From Pontibacter lucknowensis (lineage in GTDB: Bacteria; Bacteroidota; Bacteroidia; Cytophagales; Hymenobacteraceae): 64,000 bases of DNA. The notes under the pieces are model-generated. The model saw only the letters and a list, made by a program, of their open reading frames with translations. It did no database searches and was not told the DNA's origin. Below, in pieces: positions 35,592 through 45,565 of the stretch. A program made the position numbers and the translations under genes. How positions within the stretch are numbered: the first letter of the stretch is position 1; each line of letters opens with the position of its first letter. Location of the stretch: the NCBI RefSeq assembly GCF_900156415.1, contig NZ_FTNM01000005.1, positions 124,001-188,000 on the forward strand, written 5' to 3'.

Positions 35592-38009
35592 CTACTTGCG
35601 GATAATAGCTCCCAGCTGTTTCTCAAATTGCTGCATCAGGCGGTTCATAACGCCGTCGATCACTTTGTCGGTCAAAGTTTGCTGGCGATCCAGCAAAGTG
35701 AAGCTCAGGGCGTAGGCTTTCTTGCCTGCGGCTATCTTGTCGCCCTCGTACACGTCGAACACGTTTACGCCTTGCAAAAGCTTACGCTCGGTGCGAAGCG
35801 CCACTTGCTTTAGTTGCTCAAAGGTCAGGTTCCTATCCACAACCAGTGACAGATCGCGGCGCACTTCCGGGAACTTCGGTAGCTCCTCGGCCACCAGTTT
35901 ATCTTTGTATTTCTTGAGGAGATAGTCCCAGTTGAGTTCGGCGTACCATACCTGCTCTTTCACGTCCATAGCTTTAGTCACAGCCGCGTCCAGCAAACCT
36001 ACCTGCGCGATCACAGTGCCGTTCTTCACATAGGTGATACCCTGGCGCATGTAGCGACTAGCCTCCACCGGCTGTACTTCGTAGTCGGCGGCATTGAGTT
36101 TCTGTAACATGTTCTGCACCACACTGGCAAGGTCGTAGAATGCCACTTTCTGGGCAGGCTGCTTCCAGCTTTCGGCAGTAGTGTTGCCTATCATGTAAAG
36201 CGCCAGTTTACGGCTTTCTTTGTAGCCGTCCTCCAGCTGCTCGTATACCTTGCCGAGTTCGTATACCTTGAGATCACGCTGACGACGGTTGATGTTGTAG
36301 CGCAGCACTTCTAAGCCAGAGAACACCATGCTCTTGCGCAGCACGTCAAGGTCTTCGCTGTTATAGTTGAGCACCTTCACCAGCCCGGCCGTCTCCTCTT
36401 CTCCGCCGGCGGCGTAGTACTTGGAGTTGGTGATGGAATTGGTGATGATCTCGTGGAAACCGTTGGCCGATATATAGTCAAGTATAGTCTTGTTGATATC
36501 TTCCGGATAAGGCTTCGGGAAGCTGGCCATGTAGGTAGTGGCCATGTGCTCACTCACCTCGATGTTGTTGAAGCCGTAGATGCGCAGGATTTCTTCCACC
36601 AGATCCGCCTCACGGGTTACGTCCACTTTGAATGGCGGCACTGACACGTGGAGTTTCTCTTCTGTTTCACCTGTGATTTCTATACCTAGGTCTGTCAGAA
36701 TGGCTTTCATGCGCTCGGCACCGATGTGCTGGCCGATAAGCGAATGGGCTCGTTCGATGTCCAGCGTCAGTTCTAAGTTTTGAACAGGCTGTGGGTATAC
36801 ATCTACAATTTCAGAGCTGATTTCACCGCCCGCTACTTCCTGCACCAGCAATGCGGCACGCTTCAGAGCAGTGATCACCATGTTTGGATCGGTACCGCGC
36901 TCAAAGCGGAAAGACGCATCAGTTTTGAGGCCATGTGCCATACCTGTGCGGCGGATATAATCAGGTGAGAAGTAGGCACTCTCAATGAAAATACTTGTCG
37001 TTTCGTCTGAAACACCAGACTCCTGCCCACCAAACACACCACCGATCGCCATTGGCTCCCCGGCATTGCAGATCATCAGGTCATTAGCCTTGAGCTTACG
37101 CTCCACACCATCCAGGGTCACAAACACACTGTCAGCTTTGGCAGTTTTCACGACAATCTTATTGCCCTTGATCCTATCGGCGTCGAAAGCATGTAGCGGC
37201 TGGCCCAGCTCATGCAGCACGTAGTTGGTTACGTCCACGATGTTGTTGATCGGAGCCAGATCGATGGCACGCAGGCGCTTCTGCAGCCATTCTGGTGAGG
37301 GGCCCACTTTCACACCACTCACGGTTACACCGGCGTAGCGCGGACAGGCCTCTGTATTTTCAATCACCACCTCGATCGGGCGGGAATTGTTATTCACTTT
37401 AAAATCTTCAACCGAAGGTAAGGTATAGGGCACACGCAACAGGGCTTTCAGGTCGCGGGCCACGCCTAGGTGCGAAGCAGCATCGGCGCGGTTTGGCGTC
37501 AGGCCAATCTCGAATACCTTATCAGAGCCAAGGCCGAAGTACTCGGCGGCTGGCGTACCGTTCGGCAGGTCAGTGTCGAGCACCATGATGCCTGCATGCG
37601 AGGTACCCACGCCAATCTCGTCTTCAGCGCAAATCATACCCTCGGAAGCGGCACCGCGTATTTTCGATTTCTTGATTTTGAAAGCCTCTCCGCCTGTTGG
37701 ATAAAGTGTGCTATTCACGGTCGCCACCACCACTTTCTGCCCGGCGGCCACGTTTGGCGCACCACACACGATCTGGCTCGGCTCACCTGTGCCGATGTCC
37801 ACAGTGGTTATACTCAGGCGGTCGGCGTCAGGATGGCGCTCACAGGTCAGCACTTCGCCTATTACGATCCCCTCCAGGCCTCCTTTTACCTGATCGAAGT
37901 TGTGGATCGCCTCCACTTCCAGACCTGCGCCTGTCAGCAAGGCACCCGTTTCTTCAGCGGTTTTATCTATATGAATGAGTTGTTTCAGCCAGTCGAATGA
38001 AATCAGCAT
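35592..38009 (-). CDS. pheT: phenylalanine--tRNA ligase, beta subunit
   Basis: An 805-residue beta subunit that pairs with PheS (not in window) to charge tRNA-Phe. Domains in order: tRNA-binding OB fold (residues about 40-150), B3/B4 editing domain, B5 DNA-binding-like domain (about 400-475), core catalytic-like domain, and C-terminal FDX-ACB anticodon-binding domain (FPEVRRDLSLVVDRNLTFEQL onwards). Length is standard. It is followed on the same strand by the coiled-coil gene, zapA and rny. Confidence 0.97.
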   Translation of the reverse strand: MLISFDWLKQLIHIDKTAEETGALLTGAGLEVEAIHNFDQVKGGLEGIVIGEVLTCERHPDADRLSITTVDIGTGEPSQIVCGAPNVAAGQKVVVATVNSTLYPTGGEAFKIKKSKIRGAASEGMICAEDEIGVGTSHAGIMVLDTDLPNGTPAAEYFGLGSDKVFEIGLTPNRADAASHLGVARDLKALLRVPYTLPSVEDFKVNNNSRPIEVVIENTEACPRYAGVTVSGVKVGPSPEWLQKRLRAIDLAPINNIVDVTNYVLHELGQPLHAFDADRIKGNKIVVKTAKADSVFVTLDGVERKLKANDLMICNAGEPMAIGGVFGGQESGVSDETTSIFIESAYFSPDYIRRTGMAHGLKTDASFRFERGTDPNMVITALKRAALLVQEVAGGEISSEIVDVYPQPVQNLELTLDIERAHSLIGQHIGAERMKAILTDLGIEITGETEEKLHVSVPPFKVDVTREADLVEEILRIYGFNNIEVSEHMATTYMASFPKPYPEDINKTILDYISANGFHEIITNSITNSKYYAAGGEEETAGLVKVLNYNSEDLDVLRKSMVFSGLEVLRYNINRRQRDLKVYELGKVYEQLEDGYKESRKLALYMIGNTTAESWKQPAQKVAFYDLASVVQNMLQKLNAADYEVQPVEASRYMRQGITYVKNGTVIAQVGLLDAAVTKAMDVKEQVWYAELNWDYLLKKYKDKLVAEELPKFPEVRRDLSLVVDRNLTFEQLKQVALRTERKLLQGVNVFDVYEGDKIAAGKKAYALSFTLLDRQQTLTDKVIDGVMNRLMQQFEKQLGAIIRK

Positions 38010-38062
38010 GGTTATTTCTGTTGTTCTGTAAGGTATAGCCCCGTTTGGTTGAAGCTAATTCC

Positions 38063-38070
38063 CAAAATTA
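38063..38070 (-). promoter_or_regulatory. -7 box for pheT
   Basis: On the minus strand this reads TAATTTTG, which fits TAnnTTTG, 54 bases before the ATG. A TTTG lies further upstream at 38093-38096, with a rather long spacing of 22 bases. Confidence 0.4.
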
Positions 38071-38299
38071 AGGATTTTTCTTTGCTCTTCGACAAAAGAC
38101 ATCGGGACAAAAGCCTACATGTTCATAGAATTTTGGCCCAGGGACAGTTTCCCCGAAGCCATGTCACGCGAGATGCACTTCGTAATTAGCCCAATTGCTC
38201 TACTCCTGCCGCTCCTCTCAACACTCTTCCGGATTGCAGATCTTTGCCAGTTCATCGAAGTCATGCCAAGTGACAAGCTTCATGTCTTGCTGAAAGCCT
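38071..38299. other. gap upstream of pheT, no convincing gene
   Basis: About 290 bases lie between pheT and the DUF1684 gene. Apart from the pheT promoter region I see no frame with normal gene features. A plus-strand frame of 105 codons begins here but runs into the antisense of the DUF1684 gene, and a minus-strand frame of 21 codons is too short to support. Confidence 0.5.
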
Positions 38300-38932
38300 C
38301 TACTCCACTACCGGATGTACTTTTTCGTAGTTTTTCTCGCCAGCCTCTACCGCTACGCTCAGGCGGTTCTCTTTGGGTGGCACGGGGCATACGTACTCAG
38401 GATTGTAAGCGCAGAAAGGGCTGTAGGCGCGGTTAAAGTCGAGCGTAGCCGTTGTAGCTCCTTCCTTGAACGGCACATCCAGGTAACGGCCGCCGCCATA
38501 CGTGTCGAAACCGTTTGTTTTGTCGGTGAAGGGTACAAACAACTTTTCCTCCTGCTCTTTTACTTTTTTATAGAGTGTCAGGCGTTGCGGCTCACCGTGC
38601 AGTTCGAAATTGGCGATGGCATAGCGCAGGTAAGCCTCGGTGCTGCCGTTGGTCATGGGCATGTGCAGCGTGTCTTTTGGCTCAATTTCCTCCAGTTTCA
38701 CCTTTACACGATAGTCGAGGTTGGGTTCGTAGTACACCAGATTGCTGAACATTCTGCGATCGGCCTCTTCAAAAGGGCTATTCGTGCGGCTCCGGAATGA
38801 CAAGTCTTTGTCTTCACGCTCTTTCTGCAGTGGAATCAGGTAATTGTCGTCACTCATAAAGGACTCACGCACAAAATAAAAAAGTACCAGCGCGATGCCG
38901 GCTATGATAATGAGCTTAATAGGTCGTTGCAT
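38300..38932 (-). CDS. DUF1684 domain protein
   Basis: A 210-residue protein of the DUF1684 family. The start at 38932 gives an N-terminal hydrophobic anchor (LIIIAGIALVLFYFV), so it is probably membrane-tethered with the domain outside the cytoplasm. The family signature is at the C-terminus: FTDKTNGFDTYGGGRYLDV, then DFNRAYSPFCAYNPEYVCPVPP. The two cysteines flanking the tyrosine-rich loop may form a disulfide. Function unknown. The start is 40 bases after the glpD end on the same strand. Confidence 0.88.
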   Translation of the reverse strand: MQRPIKLIIIAGIALVLFYFVRESFMSDDNYLIPLQKEREDKDLSFRSRTNSPFEEADRRMFSNLVYYEPNLDYRVKVKLEEIEPKDTLHMPMTNGSTEAYLRYAIANFELHGEPQRLTLYKKVKEQEEKLFVPFTDKTNGFDTYGGGRYLDVPFKEGATTATLDFNRAYSPFCAYNPEYVCPVPPKENRLSVAVEAGEKNYEKVHPVVE

Positions 38933-38972
38933 TGGGCCAGGTGATTTTGCTGCAATTTCGGAAAAAATTTCG

Positions 38973-40595
38973 TCAAAGTGCCCGCACGGCAGGCTTTTCG
39001 GTGGCTTGCGGCAGGTAGTGCTTCGCCAGCAACTCAAAGGCCACTACCTGCCCCCGCTGCCATCCCTCGTCACGCTTAAGCTCCCGGGCCAGGATAGTAG
39101 CTACTACAGGCGTCATTTCTATGGCAGCATGGACATCCAGGAACAGCACTCTTAATCGCCGCGCCAGCACATCTTCCACGGTGCGGACCATTTCGTAGCG
39201 CACCGCCCAGACTACTTCAGCCAAGGTATAATTAAAACCAGGGTGCAGCTTTTGCGCCAGCTCAGGCTCCGACTGCATCAGAGCTTGCAGATCAGGCGCA
39301 TCGTTGCCATAAGCGGACAGCCAGGATGGCAGTGAACTGCTCCGACCGCTTTGCTCAGGTATAGCACCATGGATGGGTAGCTCTTTGGTAATACAAGGTT
39401 TATCAGGTAAACCCGCTACCTGAATAGCCGCGTTCACGGTTTCTTCGGCCATCTGCCGATACGTGGTCCACTTCCCCCCTGTAATCGTGATTAATCCTGA
39501 AGATGCCACCAGTAACTTGTGACTGCGGGAAATCTCTTTGGTATTGCCTGTTTCGCTGTCGGGAGCGGCTAAGGGGCGCAGTCCGGCAAAAACGCTCAGC
39601 ACATCCTGCCGCGTTGGGGCTTTCTGCAGATAAGCCCCTGCCGTTTGCAGAATGAAGTTGATCTCAGCATCGAGCGCCACAGGCTCCAGACTCAGTCCCT
39701 GCAGCGGCGTGTCGGTGGTGCCGACCAGCACCTGGCCTTGCCAGGGTATGGCAAAAAGCACGCGGCCGTCAGGCGTTTCAGGTATCATCAGAGCTGTATC
39801 GCCTGGCAGAAAAGACTTGTCGAGCACCACGTGCACGCCCTGACTTGGCATCACCAGCGGTTTTTGGGCAGGCTGGTCAAATTGTAAAACCTCGTCCACG
39901 TACACGCCTGTGGCATTTACGACCGCTTTGGCGCGCAAGGTGTAGGGTCTGCCGCTTTCCACGCTCTGTGCTTCTACCCCTGTCACTTTCCCATCGGCAC
40001 CTTTCATCAGGCCAGTCACACGAACATAATTCAGCACCGTACCGCCCTGTTCAGCACAGGATTGAGCGATGTTCAAGGCGAGGCGGGCGTCGTCGAACTG
40101 TCCGTCGTAGTACACAATGCCGCCTTTCAGCTTTTCGGATTTTATGGTGGGCATCTGGTTCAGCACGGCATTGCGGCTCCACCAGGAGGTGCGCCCCAGG
40201 CTGTACCTGCCCGCCAGCAGATCGTAGAGCGTCAGGCCCGTGCCGTAGAAAAAACGTTGCCACCAACTGTAACAGGGGATAACGAAGGGCTGCACCGACA
40301 CCACATGCGGGGCGTTGCGCAGAAGGAGACCCCGCTCCCGAAGGGCTTCGAACACCAACCGGATATTGCCCTGCGCCAGGTAACGCACCCCACCATGCAC
40401 CAGCTTGGTGCTGCGGCTCGAAGTGCCCCTGGCAAAGTCGGACTGCTCCAGCAACAGCGTCTTATACCCACGCGAAGCAGCATCCAGGGCGGTACCCAAA
40501 CCTGTGGAACCGCCGCCGATCACGAGCACATCCCACTCAGGCACCTCAGCAAGCTGCCGCAGCATGGCTTCACGGTTAAAGGGTATAGCTGGCAT
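38973..40595 (-). CDS. glpD: glycerol-3-phosphate dehydrogenase/oxidase
   Basis: A 540-residue FAD enzyme that oxidises glycerol-3-phosphate to dihydroxyacetone phosphate. The FAD-binding Rossmann motif is GGGSTGLG (residues 27-34); SSRSTKLVHGGVRYLAQGN and the C-terminal DAO_C-type domain (LAEVVWAVRYEMVRTVEDVLARRLRVLFLD) are typical. It is peripheral to the membrane and passes electrons to quinone. No glpK or glpF gene is near. Upstream of the DUF1684 gene on the same strand. Confidence 0.95.
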   Translation of the reverse strand: MPAIPFNREAMLRQLAEVPEWDVLVIGGGSTGLGTALDAASRGYKTLLLEQSDFARGTSSRSTKLVHGGVRYLAQGNIRLVFEALRERGLLLRNAPHVVSVQPFVIPCYSWWQRFFYGTGLTLYDLLAGRYSLGRTSWWSRNAVLNQMPTIKSEKLKGGIVYYDGQFDDARLALNIAQSCAEQGGTVLNYVRVTGLMKGADGKVTGVEAQSVESGRPYTLRAKAVVNATGVYVDEVLQFDQPAQKPLVMPSQGVHVVLDKSFLPGDTALMIPETPDGRVLFAIPWQGQVLVGTTDTPLQGLSLEPVALDAEINFILQTAGAYLQKAPTRQDVLSVFAGLRPLAAPDSETGNTKEISRSHKLLVASSGLITITGGKWTTYRQMAEETVNAAIQVAGLPDKPCITKELPIHGAIPEQSGRSSSLPSWLSAYGNDAPDLQALMQSEPELAQKLHPGFNYTLAEVVWAVRYEMVRTVEDVLARRLRVLFLDVHAAIEMTPVVATILARELKRDEGWQRGQVVAFELLAKHYLPQATEKPAVRAL

Positions 40596-40836
40596 TGATT
40601 TTCAGGTATAGTATGTAGATGTCTGGAATATGATAGCTCCATCAAGATAAGTAATTTTCGCTTTATAAACCTTTCTGGATATTAGGTTTTGAAAGGCACT
40701 GCGCAATTCAACTGTACACTAAGTCTTCCTGCTTGCAGATATGCTTCTCCATTGTGCTTCACTGTAAATTATCAGAACGAACGACGTGGAATCAACACAG
40801 AAAATCGCTAATATTATACCGTTTACAAATCTTACC

Positions 40837-41781
40837 ATGAACTACCCTTACTCCCGCCTCCGCTTACCAATCATCACTTTTTTAATCACTTTTCTGGTCA
40901 GTCTGTCATCCTGCATGCAGGGAGGTAAAACTGCCGAGGCTCAGTCGCCAGTTGAAGCCGCTATACCTGTTGATTCTGATGCGGAGAGTAATGCTATACC
41001 CGCTCCTGACACTCTGACTTTACAGGCAGCTATACCTGAACAATCGTCTCAGCCCCCAGTTCTCGTAGCAAGCTCCATAGCCGATGCCGAGACCATCATC
41101 GCCCGCAAGCAGGTACCGATACTGTGTTATCACCAGGTGCGTGACTGGCGCGAGAAGGATTCCAAGCAGGCCAAGGACTATATTATACCTGAAGAGCGTT
41201 TTAAAGAGCACATCAAAATGCTGGCCGACAGCGGCTACCAAACCGTGCTACCCGATCAACTGATGGCGTACCTGACCACAGGCGCTCCGCTTCCCGAAAA
41301 ACCCGTGATGCTCACCTTCGACGACACCAGCCTGGGACAGTACACCGTGGCCGCACCTGAGCTCGAGAAGTACGGTTTCAAAGGCGTGTTCTTTATCATG
41401 ACCGTGTCGCTGGGCAGGCCCAACTACATGAGCAAGGCGCAGGTAAAGGAGCTTTCGGACCGCGGCCACGTGATTGGCTCACATACCTGGGACCACCAGA
41501 ATGTGAAGAAATATCAGGGCCAGGACTGGGTAACGCAGGTGGAGAAGCCCTCGCGGCAGCTAACCGAAATCACGGGCAAACCAACAGAGTACTTCGCTTA
41601 CCCTTTTGGGCTCTGGAACCCCAAGGCTATACCTGAACTCAAACAACGGGGCATGGCCGGAGCTTTTCAACTTGCCGGAAAGCGTGATCCGCAGGACCCG
41701 CTGCACAGCATCCGCCGCATTATCGCCAGCGGGTATTGGAGTGCGCCATCTTTGCAACGGGCCATGATCAACAGCTTTTAA
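40837..41781 (+). CDS. polysaccharide deacetylase lipoprotein (NodB/CE4 domain)
   Basis: A CE4-type deacetylase. From the ATG at 40837 it has a lipobox (LVSLSSC); the GTG at 40786 is less likely because it adds a leader before the signal. A Ser/Pro/Ala-rich linker of about 65 residues follows, then the NodB domain with motif 1 TFDDT (Gly replaced by Thr), motif 2 SHTWDHQ (HxxxH) and CYHQVRDW. Its likely target is GlcNAc polymers or peptidoglycan at the cell surface. The TFDDT variant may alter the metal site only slightly. Confidence 0.88.
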   Translation: MNYPYSRLRLPIITFLITFLVSLSSCMQGGKTAEAQSPVEAAIPVDSDAESNAIPAPDTLTLQAAIPEQSSQPPVLVASSIADAETIIARKQVPILCYHQVRDWREKDSKQAKDYIIPEERFKEHIKMLADSGYQTVLPDQLMAYLTTGAPLPEKPVMLTFDDTSLGQYTVAAPELEKYGFKGVFFIMTVSLGRPNYMSKAQVKELSDRGHVIGSHTWDHQNVKKYQGQDWVTQVEKPSRQLTEITGKPTEYFAYPFGLWNPKAIPELKQRGMAGAFQLAGKRDPQDPLHSIRRIIASGYWSAPSLQRAMINSF

Positions 41782-41830
41782 AAAACCCTACCCGCCTCTC
41801 TTCAGTTTGATAATATGCCATACCTCTACC

Positions 41831-43693
41831 ATGATGCAAACAGACGAGAAACACCTTCAGGAGATGATCACACAGCTCGACCAGCTGCACCACGACGCCC
41901 TTGAACTGGAAAAGAAATTTGCCATCGCCATTAAAAGCGTGCATCCGTCTTTTCGTAAAAGTGCCCGCAACCTGCTGCACTACCTGTCGCTGCGGCAGCA
42001 CGACATTCGGCATTTGCAGGAGGGCCTATCCCGCATGGGCCTGTCATCACTGGGTCGCGCAGAGGGGCATGTGCTGGCAAGCCTGCAGGCCGTGCGCGAC
42101 ATGCTCTGTCAGTTGCGAAGTTGCGAGGTTATCAAAAAGCCTGTTCCTGTTTCATTTGATGAAAGCGGCGAGTTACTTGAGAAGCACACCAACGATTTGC
42201 TCGGGCCCTCTCCTAAAAAACACGGCACCCGCATCATGGTCACCTTCTCGACTGACCTGGCACATGACCATGAATTGTTGAAACGCATGCTGCTGGCCGG
42301 TATGGACTGCGCCCGCATCAACTGTGCCCACGACAACGAGCAGGTGTGGGAAGCCATGGTGCAATCCGTCAGAAAGGCTGAGAAAGAAACGGGACGAAAC
42401 TGCAAAATACTGATGGACCTGATGGGGCCGAAATTGCGTACGGGTCCGCTCAAGCCTGGTCCTGCCCTGTTACCAATACGCCCCATACAAAACGAGCTGG
42501 GCCAACTCGTGTCCCCTGCCAAGGTATGGCTTGCACCGCCCGGCGAAGTAAGCGAAGTACCTGTAGATGCCAGCCTGCCACTCGACGAAGCCTGGGTTGC
42601 GCAGCTCCAACAGGGCGATAAGCTGAGATTCAGAGACACCCGTGGTCGAAAGCGCACCCTTACTGTCATGCAGCGCAAAGAGAAAGGTGTGATCGCGCAC
42701 CTGTTCAAGACCTCCTACATTGGCACAGGCACCGAGCTTACCATCAAAAAGGAAAGTGCCCTGGAGCGCTCCGCCAAGGTAGGCCAGCTGCCTGCCAGCG
42801 AAGCACCTATCTACCTGCGCAAAGACGATCTGCTGGTGCTCACTAAGGAGCAAACGCCCGGCGAACCCGCCCTCTACGATGCCGAAGGCCACATCGTGAA
42901 GCCCGCACACATAGCCTGCACCTTGCCGGAGGTATTCAGCCGCGTAAAAGCAGGGCAACCGATTTTGTTTGATGATGGCAAAATTGCGGGCACGATCATG
43001 GAAGTCAATGAAGATAACCTGCTGGTGAAGATTACGGAAGCCAAGGAATCGGGTAGTCGCCTGCTGTACGACAAGGGCATTAACCTGCCAGAAACCAAGC
43101 TGAACCTGGAGGGCCTGACGCAACAAGACCGCAAAAACCTGGCTTTTGTGGCAAAGCATGCTGATGCCGTGAGTTTGTCGTTCGTGAATCAGCCTGAGAT
43201 GGTTGAGGCGCTGCACCGGGAGCTGAAAGAGCTGCGGGCTCCGCAACTGGGTATCATGCTTAAAATAGAAACCAAGGAAGGCTTCCGCAACCTGCCCCGG
43301 TTGCTGCTTACCGTCATGAAAAACCATCCTGCCGGTGTGATGATAGCCCGTGGCGACCTGGCTGTGGAGTGCGGCTGGGAGCGGCTGGCTGAGGTGCAGG
43401 AAGAGATTCTATGGCTCAGTGAGGCAGCACACATACCCGTGGTATGGGCTACGCAGGTGCTGGAGTCGCTCTCTAAAAAGGGCCGTCCGTCGAGGGCCGA
43501 GATCACCGACGCCGCCATGTCACAGCGGGCTGACTGCGTGATGCTCAACAAAGGACCTTATGTGCTGCGGGCCATCGAACTCCTGGACGATATTCTCAAG
43601 CGCATGCAGGAGCACCAGCACAAGAAAACATCCATGCTGCGTTTATTGCACGTATCGGAGCTGGAAATGCCTACCAGCGATACTGCCAATTAA
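41831..43693 (+). CDS. pyruvate kinase-like protein, atypical
   Basis: A protein of about 620 residues with an N-terminal helical extension (about 130 residues, rich in Leu/His/Arg) before a pyruvate-kinase-type TIM barrel. Kinase-like motifs include MDLMGPKLRTG, the lysine in IMLKIETKEGF, the MIARGDLAVE loop and PVVWATQVLESL. The usual MLSGETA loop reads MLNKGPY, and the barrel insertion is longer than in classical enzymes. Such proteins are annotated as pyruvate kinase in many Bacteroidota, but whether they use phosphoenolpyruvate is not shown. I chose the ATG at 41831 over a start 24 bases upstream. Confidence 0.8.
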   Translation: MMQTDEKHLQEMITQLDQLHHDALELEKKFAIAIKSVHPSFRKSARNLLHYLSLRQHDIRHLQEGLSRMGLSSLGRAEGHVLASLQAVRDMLCQLRSCEVIKKPVPVSFDESGELLEKHTNDLLGPSPKKHGTRIMVTFSTDLAHDHELLKRMLLAGMDCARINCAHDNEQVWEAMVQSVRKAEKETGRNCKILMDLMGPKLRTGPLKPGPALLPIRPIQNELGQLVSPAKVWLAPPGEVSEVPVDASLPLDEAWVAQLQQGDKLRFRDTRGRKRTLTVMQRKEKGVIAHLFKTSYIGTGTELTIKKESALERSAKVGQLPASEAPIYLRKDDLLVLTKEQTPGEPALYDAEGHIVKPAHIACTLPEVFSRVKAGQPILFDDGKIAGTIMEVNEDNLLVKITEAKESGSRLLYDKGINLPETKLNLEGLTQQDRKNLAFVAKHADAVSLSFVNQPEMVEALHRELKELRAPQLGIMLKIETKEGFRNLPRLLLTVMKNHPAGVMIARGDLAVECGWERLAEVQEEILWLSEAAHIPVVWATQVLESLSKKGRPSRAEITDAAMSQRADCVMLNKGPYVLRAIELLDDILKRMQEHQHKKTSMLRLLHVSELEMPTSDTAN

Positions 43694-43748
43694 ACACAGG
43701 CGGGTAAAGCTGTGACCCGACTATACCTGCACATGAAAACTCTTGACA

Positions 43749-45425
43749 ATGAAACAGGCCCTTGCGTTTCTTTTTTATATCAGCCTATACCTCTGCACAG
43801 CCCCCTATACCTTGGCGCACACCTACTACATCACTTCCAAAGGCAATGATGCCAACCCCGGTACTTCCCCTACTGCTGCCTGGCGAAGTATCGCCAAAGC
43901 CAACAGCCACAGGTATAGCGCAGGCGACACACTCTTGCTCGAGGCTGGCCATACCTTTGCGGGCGGGCTTTATTTTCATCCGGATAACTTTCAGGGCAAA
44001 GGCGCTCCGTTAGTCATCAGTTCTTTTGGTGATGGTCGCGCTACCATCGATGCCGATACGAGTTATGGCATCTACGCGCATAATGTGGCAGGTATAGAAA
44101 TCCGCCAACTCAACTTCAAAGGCAGCGGCCCTGACAGTAACAGCAACAACGGTATTCTGTTTTACAACGATTTGCCCGGCGACATAAAACTGAAGCACAT
44201 CGTAATAGACCAGGTGGAAGTGACGGGTTTCCGCAAATCAGGTATTACGATTGGATCATGGAGCGGCAACAGCGGTTTTGAAGAGGTGCGTATCACCAGC
44301 GCCGTGGTTCACCACATTGGTTCGGAGGGCATCAACACCTGGGGTCAATTCGACCAAAACAAAAAAGGCTACGCGCATCGCAACGTGTACATAGGCCATT
44401 GCCATGTGTACCAGGTATACGGCCTGCCCCTGAGCGACAAGCACAGTGGCAGCGGCATTGTGCTCTCGGATGTGGACGGCGGCACGGTAGAATATAGTGT
44501 AGTGCACAGCTCCGGTATGGGCAACACAAACTGCGGAGGCCCGGTTGGTATCTGGGCCTGGGATGCCAACAAGGTGACCATCCAGTACAACGAAGCTTAC
44601 AACATCAGCGCAGGCAGTGGCTGCGACGGCGGTGGTTTCGACCTGGACGGGGGCATCACCAACTCTATTATGCAGTACAACTACTCCCACGACAACGACG
44701 GGGCAGGTTTCCTGATCGCCCAGTTTGAGTGGGCGCGGCCGATGCACAACAACATCATCAGGTATAACATCTCTGAAAACGACGGCCGCAAAAACGACTA
44801 CAAAGGCATTACACTTTGGGTGGCAGACCAGAAAAATAACGGAGGCAACTGCGACTTGCTGGTGTACAACAATACCGTGTTTGCCGACAAAGCCGTTACG
44901 CCAACGGGAGGAGGCGTTTCTTTCAAAAGCGGCCAGCACCACAACGTGCGGTTTTACAACAACATTTTCTACACACGCAACGGCGCTCCACTGCTACTTG
45001 CCACCGACACGGCAGCGCTTGACGTGCTCTTTCATAACAACGCCTGGTACAGCGAAGACGACCGCTATACCTTTGTATGGGGTGATAACAGGTATACCTC
45101 TTTGCAGGACTTCCGTACCGCCACCGGTCAGGAAACTGATCAGAACCAGCCAACAGGTATGGCAGCTGACCCCAAGCTTACAGCACCGGGTACAGCAGGC
45201 ACCTTGGGCTACCCGCTCAACCTGCAAACCCTCCGCGACAGGTATAGCCTCCAGAAAAAATCACCGCTTATCGGGCAAGGTATAGCTGTTGACCTGCCAG
45301 CACCATTCACTCCAGCCGAACAGGACATCCTTGGCCATCCCATTCATGACGCTGCGGCACCCGACATGGGTGCCGTAGCCTATACCCGACCAAAGTGGAT
45401 ACAGTGGCTGAGAGAGCTTTTTTAA
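43749..45425 (+). CDS. secreted right-handed beta-helix protein
   Basis: A 558-residue secreted protein with a signal peptide (ALAFLFYISLYLCTAPYTLA) and a long beta-helix of pectate-lyase-like turns (HTYYITSKGNDANPGTSPTAAWRS opening, then many GI, NS and YN turns). The opening motif ..GNDANPGT... is typical of Bacteroidota parallel beta-helix proteins that bind or cut polysaccharides. No Por secretion C-terminal domain and no membrane anchor are visible. I start at the ATG at 43749; the TTG two codons upstream is not needed. Substrate unknown. Confidence 0.85.
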   Translation: MKQALAFLFYISLYLCTAPYTLAHTYYITSKGNDANPGTSPTAAWRSIAKANSHRYSAGDTLLLEAGHTFAGGLYFHPDNFQGKGAPLVISSFGDGRATIDADTSYGIYAHNVAGIEIRQLNFKGSGPDSNSNNGILFYNDLPGDIKLKHIVIDQVEVTGFRKSGITIGSWSGNSGFEEVRITSAVVHHIGSEGINTWGQFDQNKKGYAHRNVYIGHCHVYQVYGLPLSDKHSGSGIVLSDVDGGTVEYSVVHSSGMGNTNCGGPVGIWAWDANKVTIQYNEAYNISAGSGCDGGGFDLDGGITNSIMQYNYSHDNDGAGFLIAQFEWARPMHNNIIRYNISENDGRKNDYKGITLWVADQKNNGGNCDLLVYNNTVFADKAVTPTGGGVSFKSGQHHNVRFYNNIFYTRNGAPLLLATDTAALDVLFHNNAWYSEDDRYTFVWGDNRYTSLQDFRTATGQETDQNQPTGMAADPKLTAPGTAGTLGYPLNLQTLRDRYSLQKKSPLIGQGIAVDLPAPFTPAEQDILGHPIHDAAAPDMGAVAYTRPKWIQWLRELF

Positions 45426-45565
45426 ACTCTTTGGATTGAGAGTTGGGAGCTTAAGAGGCTTAAGGTTTGGAAAGGAATCTTCAAATGGGGAAATTATATA
45501 GGTAATTCTATGTATATTTCTGCAAGCAAGCTCTGTATTTTGCTTATACCTATACCTGCAAAACA

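Noticed and set aside
38211..38299. Minus-strand 21-codon peptide after the DUF1684 gene
   Set aside because: Too short to support and no start signal; probably spacer.
38119..38436. Plus-strand frame of 105 codons near pheT
   Set aside because: It extends into antisense sequence of the DUF1684 gene and shows no family features.
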